Source: Amblyornis subalaris (Eukaryota > Chordata > Aves > Passeriformes > Ptilonorhynchidae). From it: a stretch of 64,000 bases of DNA. Where the stretch lies: assembly GCA_018881555.1 (NCBI GenBank), contig JACAXG010000232.1:126042-190041 (forward strand), in the 5' to 3' direction. A model generated the notes under the pieces. The model was not told where the DNA came from. It did not search any database and saw only the letters and a program-made list of their open reading frames with translations. The translations under genes were made by a program, and so were the position numbers. How positions within the stretch are numbered: position 1 is the stretch's first letter; every line of letters begins with the position of its first letter. Shown here piece after piece: positions 1 to 11,078 of this stretch.

Positions 1-1748
1 TGAAGGCCACTCCAGAGAAGGCGTATCTGTCAACCACGATCGTGATCCCTTGATGTAGTTTCTCCTTCATCATCGGTCTGAAACCATGTGGGAGATAAAG
101 TTGCACTCCTTTATAGTGACGGAAATGAAAGGAGTTCATCTAAAACTTCAAGTATGTCATCATTAATGGCAATCATTGGCTGGGGCAGCTGTGATGCAGA
201 TGGCAGGTGAAGAACTGTTTGTATTCTCTACCAGGCATTGACCAAATACCCTTTCAAGACACCCAAATTTATTGTGCTAATGGATTTTCAGGTGACAACA
301 AAAGCCAACACTGATTTCCCCACCTCCACATGCAAAGACTNTGGGACAAAGCCCTAAAGCAAGGACAGCCAGTTACAGCTGAATGCAGTCTTTGGCTAGA
401 GAGGAAATTTGAGCACAATTCCTTAACCACTGTCACTCACAGGGACTGCCTGGCAAAGCCTGGTCTCTTCATGAGAGAGAGTAAATTCACAGTCTGGGCT
501 GGTTTGGTCTCAGCTCCCCAAATCTTTAATCCAGTACAGCACAGGAGTCAGAAATATGCCACCAATGATTCCAAAAAAACAAACTGTGGGATCTGATCTA
601 AGATTACATGGGCAGGGTTAGAAGAGATATTGGGAAGAAATTGTTCCATGTGAGGGTGGTGAGGCCCTGGCACAGGCTGCCCAGAGAAGCTNTGGCTGCC
701 CATCTGTGGAAGCATCCAAGGCCAAGTTGGACAGAGCTTGGAGGAACCCGGNATAGTGGAAGGTGTCCCTGCCTATGGCAGGGGGTGGAATTGGATGGGC
801 TTTAAGGTCCTTTCCATCCCAAACCATTCTGGGATTCTATGATTAAATCCAAAGCTGTAAGAGTCCTTAAGACACCATTTCCAGCCCATTTCCCTGGCTA
901 AACAGGATCACACTCTTGTACTTTCTGTACCCACTGCAAGTTCAAACCCAGGGGGATTCAACACCACACATTTTTCTTTTACAACTGAACAAACATCATC
1001 TTTACACATGTTCCCAGCGGTTGGCAGAGAAGAGCAGGTGAACCGTGTGGTCCTCCAGGTTCTTCTCCCGCACCAGGTAGGAGCTGATCAGCTGTCCAAT
1101 CTCTGTGGTTCTATCTGTTGGAAAGAAAAGGAGAAGTAAAGGCTGTTCCAAGCTGCTCTTCCCAGAGGGGTGTCCATCTGTCCTGGGGGTCTGTCTGTCA
1201 CGGGTGGGAGGTTGGTCTGACCAGGGCAGGGTCTATCTGTCTGTCACGGATAGGGGGAGGTCTGTCTGTCCAGGGTGAGGGGTATGTTTGTTTGCCATGG
1301 GTGGGAGAATGTCAGTCCATAAGGGGATGGGGATACACCTGCCTGTAACAGGTAGGGAGGAGGCCGGTGCAATCCAGGGCTGAGAGTCTCTNTGCCTGTC
1401 CGGGACGAGGGGTGGTCAGTCTGTCCGGGGGGGAGGTGTCTACCCGCCGCTCATGGGTGAGAGGCGGTAGCTCTGTCCGGGCGTGGGGGTCCATCTGTCA
1501 CGGGAAGGAACAGCCCAGGGCCGGGGTGCGCCGCGAGAGTCCCCCNGCGGCAGACCGCCCGCTCTCCAGGGTTCACCCCGAGCGTCTGGCGGGCCCCCCA
1601 GCTCCACCCGCGCCATACCCGGGAAGCGGATGAGGTCGGCGCGGTGCCCGGCCGCCCGCAGGGCCTCCACGAGCCGCCGGCCCTGGGTGCTCTTCCCGGC
1701 ACGGTCCACGCCCTCCAGCGCGATCAGCGCCCCGCGCCGCGCCGCCAT
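1..1748 (-). CDS. DTYMK: Thymidylate kinase (dTMP kinase), 5' three coding exons, partial
   Basis: Phosphorylates dTMP to dTDP with ATP, a step in dTTP synthesis for DNA replication. Coding exons in transcript order are 1619-1748, 1006-1114 and 1-77; the last is cut by the window edge. The ATG at 1748 opens [20 protein letters not shown], whose GVDRAGKST is the P-loop (residues 13-21). Exon 2 encodes [11 protein letters not shown] and ends SANRWEH before a GTAAAG donor. Exon 3 gives MMKEKL, then [12 protein letters not shown], the conserved DRY segment. Phases join cleanly (exon 1 leaves one base, exon 2 two). Residues 1 to about 105 of roughly 212 are present; the lid and C-terminus lie outside. 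It is divergent from ING5, with 197 bp between start codons. The identity rests on near-complete match to the vertebrate family as I know it. Confidence 0.96.
614..842 (+). repeat. CR1 LINE 3' fragment
   Basis: Sense-strand 3' end of a CR1 element in DTYMK intron 2. It runs from the GATATTGGGAAGAAATTGTT segment through the CCCTGCCTATGGCAGGGGGT block to the terminal GGGATTCTATGATTA. CR1 is the dominant avian non-LTR retrotransposon and is usually 5'-truncated, as here. Confidence 0.9.
1165..1512. repeat. Degenerate minisatellite in DTYMK intron 1
   Basis: About ten diverged units of roughly 20-35 bp, each opening with GTCTGTCTGTC-like sequence and followed by a G-rich part such as CAGGGTGAGGGG. 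The units differ in length and have drifted, so this is an old tandem array. It fills most of the intron between the first two DTYMK coding exons. Confidence 0.7.
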
Positions 1749-1945
1749 CGCCCCGCGCGCGCCTGGCCGGCCCCGCCCCTTCCGCCCGCGCCCGCCAATC
1801 ACCGCCCGCAACGCCCCTCGTGAATATGCAGCAGGAGAGGCCCCNGTGGCCAATGGGCGGCGCGCGGGCCGTGAATACGGGATGAGGCCGCGGGCCTTGT
1901 CATGCGGGCCCGGCGGGCGGCGGGGAGCGGCGCGCGGGCCGCAAG
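1749..1945. promoter_or_regulatory. Divergent CpG-rich promoter of DTYMK and ING5
   Basis: This 197-bp gap separates two divergent start codons and lies in a CpG-rich stretch that extends over both first exons (about 1500-2240). It holds two CCAAT boxes, both on the plus strand, at 1795-1799 and 1850-1854 (55 bp apart), and a GC box (CCCCGCCCC) near 1771. No TATA box is clear. CCAAT plus GC boxes suit a TATA-less housekeeping or cell-cycle promoter. Both 5' UTRs must lie within this gap unless upstream untranslated exons exist. Confidence 0.75.
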
Positions 1946-4900
1946 ATGGCGACCGCCATGTACCTGGAGCACTACCTGGACAGTGAGCGCGGGGCGGGGG
2001 CGAACGAGGGGCCGGGGCGACAGTCGGGGCGGAGGCGGCGGGATTGGGGCGGGGNCGGCGGCGGCAGCGCGGGAATTAANACTGCGCCACAGGCAGTGCG
2101 GGGAGGGGGGTGGGGGGGAGCGGCTTGTGTTACGTCATCGGGCAGCGACAGGATACGTCACCGGTGCGCGCCGGGGAGTGGAGCTGTGAGGCGATGGCGG
2201 ATGGGGGCGTCAGCGGGGCGGAGGGGCTGCTCTTCCTCCCCCTGTCTGTTGAGCAAGGGGTCCCGCTCTCCTCATCTCTCTCGGCAGAGGGCTCCGCTCT
2301 CCCCCACACTCTTCGGGTGGGGTCCCGCTCCCCGCCTCTTGGGCAGGGGATCCCTGTCTCTCCCCAGCCGGGCCGCGAAGGCCCCCAGGCTGGTGCTCAA
2401 GCTGTGCTGAGGTGAACGGGCGGCTCACGGTACGCTACTCGCAGGGTGGTTTGGTAGGGAAGGACCTTAAAGCCCATCTCATTCCAGCCGCTGACATAGG
2501 CAGGAACACCTTCCATACACCAGGTTGCTCAGAGCGTTTGTTGGTATTTCTCTTGCAGGTATTGAGAACCTGCCATGCGAGCTGCAGAGGAACTTCCAGC
2601 TGATGCGGGAGCTGGATCAGAGAACAGAAGGTGTGTGCAGGTATTTCGGCAAGTAGAGGCCAAGAGATCCCGGCCTGAAGGATAGGAAGAGCCTAGTGGA
2701 GACTGGGCTTTAGAGGATGTGTTTCCCCTCTACTAGTGTTGCTTTTCTCAGCCCGAGTGACCTGTAGTGTTTGTTTTTTTCCTGGGAGGGTACAGCTCAC
2801 AAGGCTTGATTTTGTTTTCAGTTTAAATTCATAGCTGTGTGATCACTATACTCAGTGGCCCTTTGGAGGGCCTTCCTTGCACGTATTTCCATATCTACCA
2901 AGTTCTAGAGTTCTGTGTGCCTGCAGGACCATTTTTTTTCCTTTTTGAAGTCTTTGTTGGTATCTGGCTGCACATGAATGATTTTCAGTTTGAACCATTG
3001 GAACAGCAAGTGACTGCACAGCAAACAGAATGTTCTGCATATGGTAAGAGAGGGTGAAGCTTGTGAACCTATGGGTTCAGTTTCTGGTCTTAATTGTGAA
3101 TTAACTGTAAATTAACTTTTGAATTAGCTGTAAAACACTTGAGAAAGTGGAATCACACCACAAGTGTCAAAGAGTGGATATCTTTAACTTAATTGGTATT
3201 GGTTTTAAAAAGGAAAATGCATTAAGGAATTGAGGGGAGTCTAAAAGCTGTCAGGAAGGGTCTCCTAAATTCCATAAAGATGTAGAAGAACAAAAATACC
3301 TGCTTTGGATGACAGTTCTCTCACGTATCTCTTGCTTTTCAGACAAGAAGGCAGAGATCGACAGCCTGGCAGCGGAATACATCGAGTCAGTGAAGAACAT
3401 GTTACCTGAGGAGCGAGTGGAGCACCTGAAGAAGATCCAGAGTGCCTACAGCAAGTGTAAAGAGTACAGCGACGACAAAGTGCAGCTGGCCATGCAGACA
3501 TANGAGATGGTGAGCCCTGAGACAGGAAAAAATGGGCATACTCAGGAATGGTGCACATGGAAACACTTCCACAGTGTCAGCTTTCCCTGACTTTTTTTTT
3601 TTTTTTTTGCTTAAATATCACTGAAACAAATTATTAGTCCTCAGGCTTATTTTTCTCCCTGTTGCCATCCCCAAAAAGCCTTNTCCTGTGGCACCAGGTT
3701 TCTCTTCTGTTGAAGAATTAGTGAGTTCATCCTCGTTGGAGGTGGCATTATCAGTAGTACCCGTCTGCTGTGTGATAACACCAGCAAATTTACCCCACTC
3801 CCTCCTTCCCAGCAGCTCCCCGTCACTGATAATTTATCTGGGGCTGGTCTTAGTTGGAAGCAACATTTTTTAAGCCAACTGCTTTACTATATTGTGGAGG
3901 AATGGCAGGAATTCTGCTCATTTGCCTTGGTTTATTGGACATCAACATTTCCTTGATGGACCTTGTGGGAAAATCCCATTTCTTAAGATGCAGCTTTCCA
4001 CTTTTTTCTTCTTCTGTTCCTGTACCTGTCCCTTGAANAATTCTTATCTCCATGTGTTTTACTCCCTGGATAAAACTTAAATGAGGGGAGTCCTTTTGAC
4101 TGTACTAAGTGTCTGTTGTCCAGCTAGTGGAGATGCTTTGGGTTTTGCTACATCTGCAGTAGATGTTTTATTGCCATCAAATANTGCAGAAAAGGAAATT
4201 ATGTACAAGGAATATCAGTACCCTAGATAACTAGTGAANTACTTTGATGACCAAGTATTGCAGCAGCACAGTTTGGGGGTGGTGGCTTAAAATCCCTGTT
4301 CTGTGAGTCACATTATTGCAGCCAGGGTAGTACAGGTACATAGTTAATGTGTGTTGGCTTGATATTGGGGATAGTCAGCTTCTTCCTGTATTTATTGCTA
4401 AACTNCTTTGATTCGCATGACAGTGGAGTACCAGGTGGAAAATTTAGCTGCTCTACTTGACACATTTCAAGGACTGTATTTGAATTTTGAAAATTACAGG
4501 GACAAAACAGTTATTTTTAGTATCTCTCATCTTGTTTTGTTCTGAAAATCATTAGTCTGAGTTGCTTTGACTCTCCTTTATGCTGCCTCCCTTTTCCTTC
4601 CTTTCTCCTTGCTTGTAGAGGGATTGGGTTCTCTTGCTTTTGCCTGCTTCATTCCCTTTGTGTGTGCCATTTCCCTTTTCCCAGCCTGTACCCCTTCAAT
4701 GCCTTGCTCTGCAGTGCTGCGCTCTGTTCATGCCGATACCAGCCAAGTTTTAGCCCTTCCTGTTTTCGTTTGGGGCTCTTTTTTGTATTTTTTTGTAGCT
4801 CAGTTTGTGGTTTCCTCTTGGTGCAGGTGGATAAGCACATCCGCCGGCTGGATGCAGACTTGGCGCGGTTTGAAGCAGATCTCAAAGATAAACTGGAAGG

Positions 4901-7900
4901 CAGTGACTTTGAAACCCCTGGATCCCGAAGCCTGAAAAGTGGGTAAATTTTATACAGTTGAGAGCCTTTTCCAGCACTTAGAGTATCAAACCAGGAAGGC
5001 TGAGATGTAAAATAGACTCTTATTTCTGGAGAAAGGAAAGTGCTCTATAATGCACTTCTCTGCTTGTTTTTAATGCTCTTCAAAATGTTTACAGTGGANA
5101 AGAGATGAAGAGAAATGTAGTGATGAGATCAAACTTAACTGTCACTGTTTGACAGGTCATCCTGAGGTTGTTACTGGTTGTAAGGAGGGCGCTGTGCCAA
5201 AACTGCGCTGATGTGTGTAGCAGTCTTAGTTACAGGCTTGATCTGTTACTGATTGAGTTTTAAGTTCTTCTTGAAGGGAGATTTTTTTCCTCCTTTTACC
5301 AGAATTTGGATACTAATCAAGCTAGAAAAAACAGGAAAAATTAGGAGTTAAAGGAAGANATTAGTTTCTGTAGTGTGTACTGAAATATTGTGTGATTACA
5401 GTGACGTTTGAGTGTGGATACAGAAGCACAGCAGAGCTTTATGCCTTTGAACTGTGAAGTAAAGGGGTAGGAGCAGGGAGGTGAAGATAAAAGTCATGTT
5501 AGTTACTGAGTAACCTATTAACTGTGTTTAAATATCTACTGAGATTTAAAAAAAAAGACTGCNTGTCTAATCAAGTGTGGTGCTGTTTATAACGTGTGCT
5601 AACAAACAGCACATAAAGCAATTAACTGCTTTAATTGCCAAAACCACAAACACAAAGAGTTTGATGCTCAGTTGTACTTGCCAGTTTGNTGTATTTGTGG
5701 CTTAAAAACGCATTTCAGTCATCGTATTCATTTATATATATAATAAGGATTACTCAATTACATATGAGATAGNGATTTCAAGACAAAAACTGCATCAGAA
5801 GAACAACATCTGGGGATGTTTCTGCCACTCAGGCTGAAACAATGGGGTTTTTCCTTTCTAGAGGGACGAAGTCAGAAAGACAAAAGAAGCTCTCGTGGTC
5901 GAGGCAGGAGAACATCTGAAGAAGATACACCAAAGAAAAAGAAGCTCAAAGGAGGGTAAGGCAGAGCCAGGCACAGCTCCAGGGCCTTGGGCTTGACACT
6001 TCATGAATTTTCCATAAGCTTGTGTTACCTTNTTTATGACTTGTGTCCGGATGGTGAGCAGTGTTAAGAGTGTTCTGGTCTTACTCCATTTCATTAATGT
6101 CCTGCTTAGGACAAGCCAGCATTGTTAATTAACTCCTTGGCTGGCATGTGGAAGCTCAGCATGCTTGGAACATTCTGACTGGAAGGACAAGATCAGCCTC
6201 TCTGTTGCTGTTGGCAAGCTGGGAGAAAATAGCTTTGATTTTTGTCACAGGGCTATTTTTAACAGTTGCTTATGGTCTTGATGGTAAAAAGAAAGGCAGT
6301 TGTCCGTCAGGACTGAAACAGATGTTGTGCTGTTGTTCTCGAAATCTTGGAGAGATTTGGGGATTGTTTTCAAAGGATCATGTNGTGGATAGCCTTGAAT
6401 AATCTGATTTGGTTTTGAGAGGCAAAGAGGAAAGCTTGTCCCCTCTCTGAGATGTGATTTATATTAAAAGGGGCTCAGTTTACTCTGACATTTTCAGTTG
6501 GCTAAATGAAGGGGCAGAAAACTAGAATTAGTTTCTATGGACTGCTACTGACATGTCAGCACATTCCTGTCAGAGTAGGTTCACTCATGCCTGACAATGA
6601 GAAAAAGTTGAGTGTTGAAACAGATTGGGGGAAAAACCCAGACAGGTTGTTCTACCCACAAGCAGGAGTGATCTGTATGATAATTTTGTTACTTTACTNG
6701 TGGCATCTACAAATCCCACTCTTAATCCTTTCTAGTCATACTGTGTTTGATCCAACNTACCTTATGATTTTAATTACTGGATAATATGTGGTAATCTAAT
6801 ATCAACTCTACANTAGGGTCAGTGTGGTTTAGGGAAGATACTGTAAAACACTAATTTTCCCGAGTGAGATTTAGATCTTGGAAACATCAAATCCTGGAAT
6901 GGTTTGGGTTGGAAGGAACCTTAAAGCTCATCCCATTCCCGCCTCTGCCATGGGCAGACACNCCTTCCACTCGATCAGATTGCTCCAAGTCTGGCCATGA
7001 ACGCTTTAGGAATGGAGCAGCCACAGCTTCTCTGGGCATCCTGTGCCAGGGCCTCACCACCCTGGCAGGGAACAATTTCCCCCCATTATCCCATGTAACC
7101 CTGTCCTCTGTCAGTGTGCAGCTGTTCCCCCTCATCCTGTCACTGGATGCCCTTGTAACATGGTGGTGTCTGCAACTGGGAAGTGTTTTGTCCTCACTCT
7201 GCGCTTTCCCTCAGGTCTGAGTTCGCTGATACCATCCTGTCCGTGCATCCCTCTGATGTCTTGGACATGCCAGTGGATCCCAACGAACCTACCTACTGCC
7301 TGTGTCACCAGGTGTCCTATGGAGAGATGATTGGCTGTGACAACCCAGATGTAAGCACTTGAGATGATTTCTTTTCGGATGTTTGCTGCCTCCCAACCCT
7401 GTGCAATCCAAGGAGGGGGTCCTTGCTCAGTTAGGTCATACCAAATGACAGGATTGTTTGTGAATCACAATCTCCTCTGTGGGTTTTTCCTTTCTCTTTT
7501 GCAGTGCCCAATTGAGTGGTTCCACTTTGCGTGCGTGGACCTGACCACCAAACCGAAAGGGAAATGGTGAGTGTGGCAACATTCAGCTTTGGTATTTTTA
7601 TCAGGCTGCNGTTTGCCCTAACAAGAATTAAAATCCTGTTGTGACCCTGACAGAGGAGCTTTGCTCTTCTCATCAGAGGGTTTGCATCCTCTATGATTGG
7701 GGATTGTGTTTGAGGGTAGAAGGTACAAGGGGAACCTTCTTAAAATCCATTTCCACAGAAGTCTTAGCTTCTGGTGGGAGCAAAACTGCCTGATAAACAG
7801 AGCAGGTTTTGATCTGAGGCTAGTGTAAACATGGACATGTTACAGCTGAGGTTTGCTGTATTGTCACTAGTTGTGGCTGGGCATAAAACTGAGAGACATG

Positions 7901-8181
7901 TACCTATTTGTTTCACCTCTGGAGGCAAATTTTGAAGACTTGTTAGGGTTTTACTTCTGTATGTGCTCATCTTGGAAAGGATCATGGGCTTGTTAGTGTT
8001 ATCTAATGGACTGTTTCAATGGAATTAACAAGTTGCCTGCCAGAAGCAGGCCTAAGTGTGCACAAATAATAAAAAAAGAGTTCCTGGGCTCTGTGCTGTT
8101 AATTTCAGGAGCTAATTACTGCCTCTTTTTCCCTGCAGGTTTTGTCCTCGTTGTGTTCAGGAAAGAAAGAAAAAGAAGTAA
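1946..8181 (+). CDS. ING5: Inhibitor of growth protein 5, PHD-finger histone reader
   Basis: Nuclear chromatin reader that targets HBO1 and MOZ/MORF histone acetyltransferase complexes to H3K4me3. Coding exons: 1946-1982, 2559-2630, 3343-3509, 4827-4938, 5862-5955, 7215-7350, 7505-7566, 8139-8181. They join to 240 aa, the length of human ING5. The N-terminal ING domain (about 6-105) starts [13 protein letters not shown] basic region with RGRGRR and KKKKLKGG (about 130-160) is a likely nuclear localisation signal. The PHD finger (about 186-235) keeps its Cys4-His-Cys3 ligands and the aromatic cage residues Y188 and W211; the protein ends RKKK. The exon 4 donor is GTGGGT at 4939, not the stronger-looking GGGTAAAT four bases later: only the former keeps frame and yields LKKGR. 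The ambiguous codon TAN at 3501 is presumably Tyr. Confidence 0.97.
2446..2535 (-). repeat. CR1 LINE fragment, antisense
   Basis: Short antisense CR1 3' piece just upstream of ING5 exon 2, recognisable by GGAAGGACCTTAAAGCCCAT followed by the GGAACACCTTCCA block. It ends about 24 bp before the exon 2 acceptor. Confidence 0.75.
6888..7165 (-). repeat. CR1 LINE fragment, antisense
   Basis: Antisense CR1 3' region in ING5 intron 5. It starts at TGGAATGGTTTGGGTTGGAA, passes through the CCACAGCTTCTCTGGGC block, and ends near CACTGGATGCCCTT. Its far end is about 50 bp upstream of the exon 6 acceptor at 7214. Confidence 0.9.
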
Positions 8182-10705
8182 GGAGTAGAGGGGATTANAC
8201 TGCCAAGGCAAGAAGAGTTTAATATATTCCTTCATTCATGTTGCAATATTACCTTTGATTATTTGTTGTTAATCTATCCTTCATCTTTTTCTGATATGTT
8301 ATTTAATTTTCCAGTGGCCAGTTGAAATTCCTGTTCTTTCATAAGACAATGGCTTTGGGAGAGAGTCCCAAATCCCTTTGCCACGGAGGTTTTATTTATG
8401 TTAGTCTTGCACAATAATACTAAGAGAGNGTGTTGCCTTTCCTGGCTGTTTCCATTTCCCTGAAGATCCTTTTAGTACATCACTGTGAAGATGAAACCTA
8501 CAGTATTCTTGGAGAGAGAGAAGGTCGGATTTATTCACAAAATAAGATGAAGGCCTGGATTGTTAGCTGTGATTGCTTGGGTGGTACCTGGGGAAATNAG
8601 GAAATCAGGTTTTAGGGAAAGGCTCCATGAGGACTGTTTGTTCCCATGATGGTGTGGCTCTGCTTTGAAGAAGGCCGTTCAGGAAAGTTTTAACATGACG
8701 TTCTGTCTTTTTTTATTGGGCCACATTTGCATGTTCTTGACTTCTTTAAGCTGCCTTTCATATGATGAATGTGAATCCTGGTGTTAGCACAGTGTCAGTG
8801 GCTGCAGCAGAGGGGAGAGAGGAAATTTGGAGTAGGAAAGCAAAAGTCTGTGTTTTCCTTCCTCTGAGATACAGTGGAAGCAGAAGTTGAGGGAATAGCA
8901 GTGATGTCCTGCCTTCATCTGTCTCCTGTATCATGAGGCTCACCTGCCTACAGTGAAAGNTGTAGTGGGGAACGGTGGTTCTGCTGGTGGAGGGAGGAAA
9001 AAAAAAGCCCCCAACTCGTGAACTTCGTTGGCTCTGGTCCCTGATGGGTGTTAGTTGCAGCTCTGTGCCAGGCTGTGTGCTGCTTTCCATGCCAGTGTGC
9101 AGGAGCTCTTGGTATAGACTGCTGGAAAGGCATAAAGAAACTTCCAGATAAGCTTTTCTTCTGCTGAATAAACAGTACAGAAGATTAAAAACACTTCTAC
9201 TCAGATTCTGGCACCTGTTTTCAAAAAAAAAAAGGCTTTTCCTGTTACACTGAGCCTCTTACTCATGTTTTGCAATGAAGGAAAATAGAGCACAGCTCCT
9301 GCCACTTCTTCCCTCTGTGGGGCTTTGTGCCTGCTGCTGACATAGAAGAAACCTCTCAACCCTGAGGCAGCTTTTCTGTGAACATTGTTTTATGGAAGGA
9401 AAAAAGGATGGATTTTAGGAAAAAATCCCTGTCTCCAGGGTCTTGTCATTTCCAGTGTGATGTTGCACATCTCTGCACTACGTTGCATCGTGGAGAGATG
9501 AAGTTTCCATAGTTCTGTGTGTGAGATGATGCACAGTTGTCATTGTTGCCATGGAATAGCACCCGGAAAGCAGACAGGGAAATTAAAACCAGAGTGCTGG
9601 AGGGAAGGAGGAGGAACAGCACAGTCANGCAAACCTGAAGTTAGAGGTACAGCCAGCCCTCTTCTTCCTGCCTCTTTATGAGAGCAGATCTGTGATACCT
9701 CATGAGCCAGCCTGTAGTCCAGTCACCAGTGGGTGAGAGCTGCACCTCCTTCACCCACCGCACTGGATTTAGTCGGAGCGTTGCTGTGTCCTGACAACCT
9801 GTGTTGATACTGTTCCAGGTTTTATTTTCCCCTTCAATCCAATGGTATTGTAGACAACTTTTTTTCTCTTTTTCCCTAAGGTTTTGTTAGTACTGGTATT
9901 GCCAGGGATTAAGCATTTAATATGAAACAATCTCAAAATTCCACTCTGGAGGTCTTGCTGGAAACATGCCNTGAGGGAAGAGAGCAGCTCTGGGTGAGCC
10001 AATGTGGAGCTGATGTCCCTCAGCTCCAAACTTGTGGTCAGGTAGGATAATAAAATACATTTTTAGAAGTTCTTTTAGGGCTTTGAAGAGCATTTTCCAC
10101 TTCAACCAGCAAAGCAAAAAGGAGGAAAAGCTCTGGAAGGTAGAGCCCTCAAAAGGAAGGATAATTTGCTAGGAATGATGTGTGAGGTACAACATTCTCT
10201 TCTTTACAATGTCTCTGATGTGTAAAGCATCCGAGATCTGATACCAGCAATAAACTCTCCCACTGGGAATATGCCAGTGCAGAGCTTGGATGGCCTCAGG
10301 AGCATCTCCTGCCCTCTTACACCTGGTTGTAGAGGTTTTTTACAACTCCTTGTAGACAGAAATACCAGCAGCCTTCATTTTTGCTTACTAAAGGATTTAA
10401 ATCTTCTGACTTTTGAATGTACAGTGTTAAATGTTTGCTGGAGAAGGGTGATCCCTAAAGGAATGTCCTACTAAACATTGCCCAAAAGCCCCACCTGGGG
10501 CCCAGCTTTACTGCAGCTTGTCCAAACTGGAGGTCTAAACGACTTTCACCCTATTTACCGAAGCGAGAAAAAAAAAAATCAAGGAATGTAAAGTTTAAAA
10601 AAAAAAAAAAAAAAAAAAGAAATGTTTATCTGTATTTTTGGATCTTGGAGATGTTGGATTATATTACAAATAAAGTATTTTTGGGAATAAATGTGGTGTG
10701 AGAAT
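8182..10705 (+). other. ING5: Probable ING5 3' UTR with two polyadenylation signals
   Basis: No coding exon or CR1 copy is visible in these 2.5 kb after the ING5 stop. Two AATAAA hexamers lie at 10669-10674 and 10686-10691, followed by a GT-rich stretch, which suits cleavage near 10.7 kb. A 22-A run lies at 10597-10618. If this is right, the transcript ends about 370 bp before the D2HGDH start codon. The extent is inferred from the signals only. Confidence 0.55.
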
Positions 10706-11078
10706 GGGGGGTGGGTGCGGGGGGCGCTGTTGCAACCTCCGGCCGCCAGGGGGCGTTGCCGCCGGCCCGCGCTCAGCGCNNNNGCGCTGAGCGCGGGCCG
10801 GCGGCAACGCCCCCTGGCGGCTTGGAGTGAGGCGCGCGGCGTATCCCGGCCCTTGCAGGCCACGGAGCGTCCTTGGCATCTCCCGGTGCACCGAGATAAT
10901 CCCGAATCCCCCCCGCGCGCTCCGCGGTAACCCCCNCGGCGAGTGGTGCGTGGCGCTGCGGTGTCCCGGGGGAGTGTGGTGGGAGCAGCGGGAGAGACTC
11001 TCTGAGGCGCTGNGCCCGCGGTGCGCTCCCCGCGCCTCCCCTCCCTTCTGAGTTCCCCTCACGGCCGCGGCTTTTCCC
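10700..11078 (+). promoter_or_regulatory. D2HGDH: CpG-island promoter region of D2HGDH
   Basis: Strongly GC- and CpG-rich sequence immediately before the D2HGDH start codon, continuing into exon 1. No TATA box is seen. It contains the inverted repeat and N gap at 10742-10821, so part of the promoter sequence may be missing or duplicated. Confidence 0.55.
10742..10821. repeat. Perfect 38-bp inverted repeat around a 4-N gap
   Basis: The left arm at 10742-10779 and the right arm at 10784-10821 are exact reverse complements, separated only by NNNN at 10780-10783. The arms are almost pure G+C and the match stops abruptly outside them. It sits at the upstream edge of the D2HGDH CpG island. It is either an assembly fold-back at a GC-rich break or a real hairpin-forming palindrome. 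Confidence 0.9.

Noticed and set aside
618..827. Small minus-strand open frame in DTYMK intron 2
   Set aside because: It lies entirely inside a CR1 3' fragment; similar frames recur in the other CR1 copies.
1165..1512. CRISPR-like array
   Set aside because: The units are drifted and of unequal length with no conserved repeat and unique spacers, and the genome is avian.
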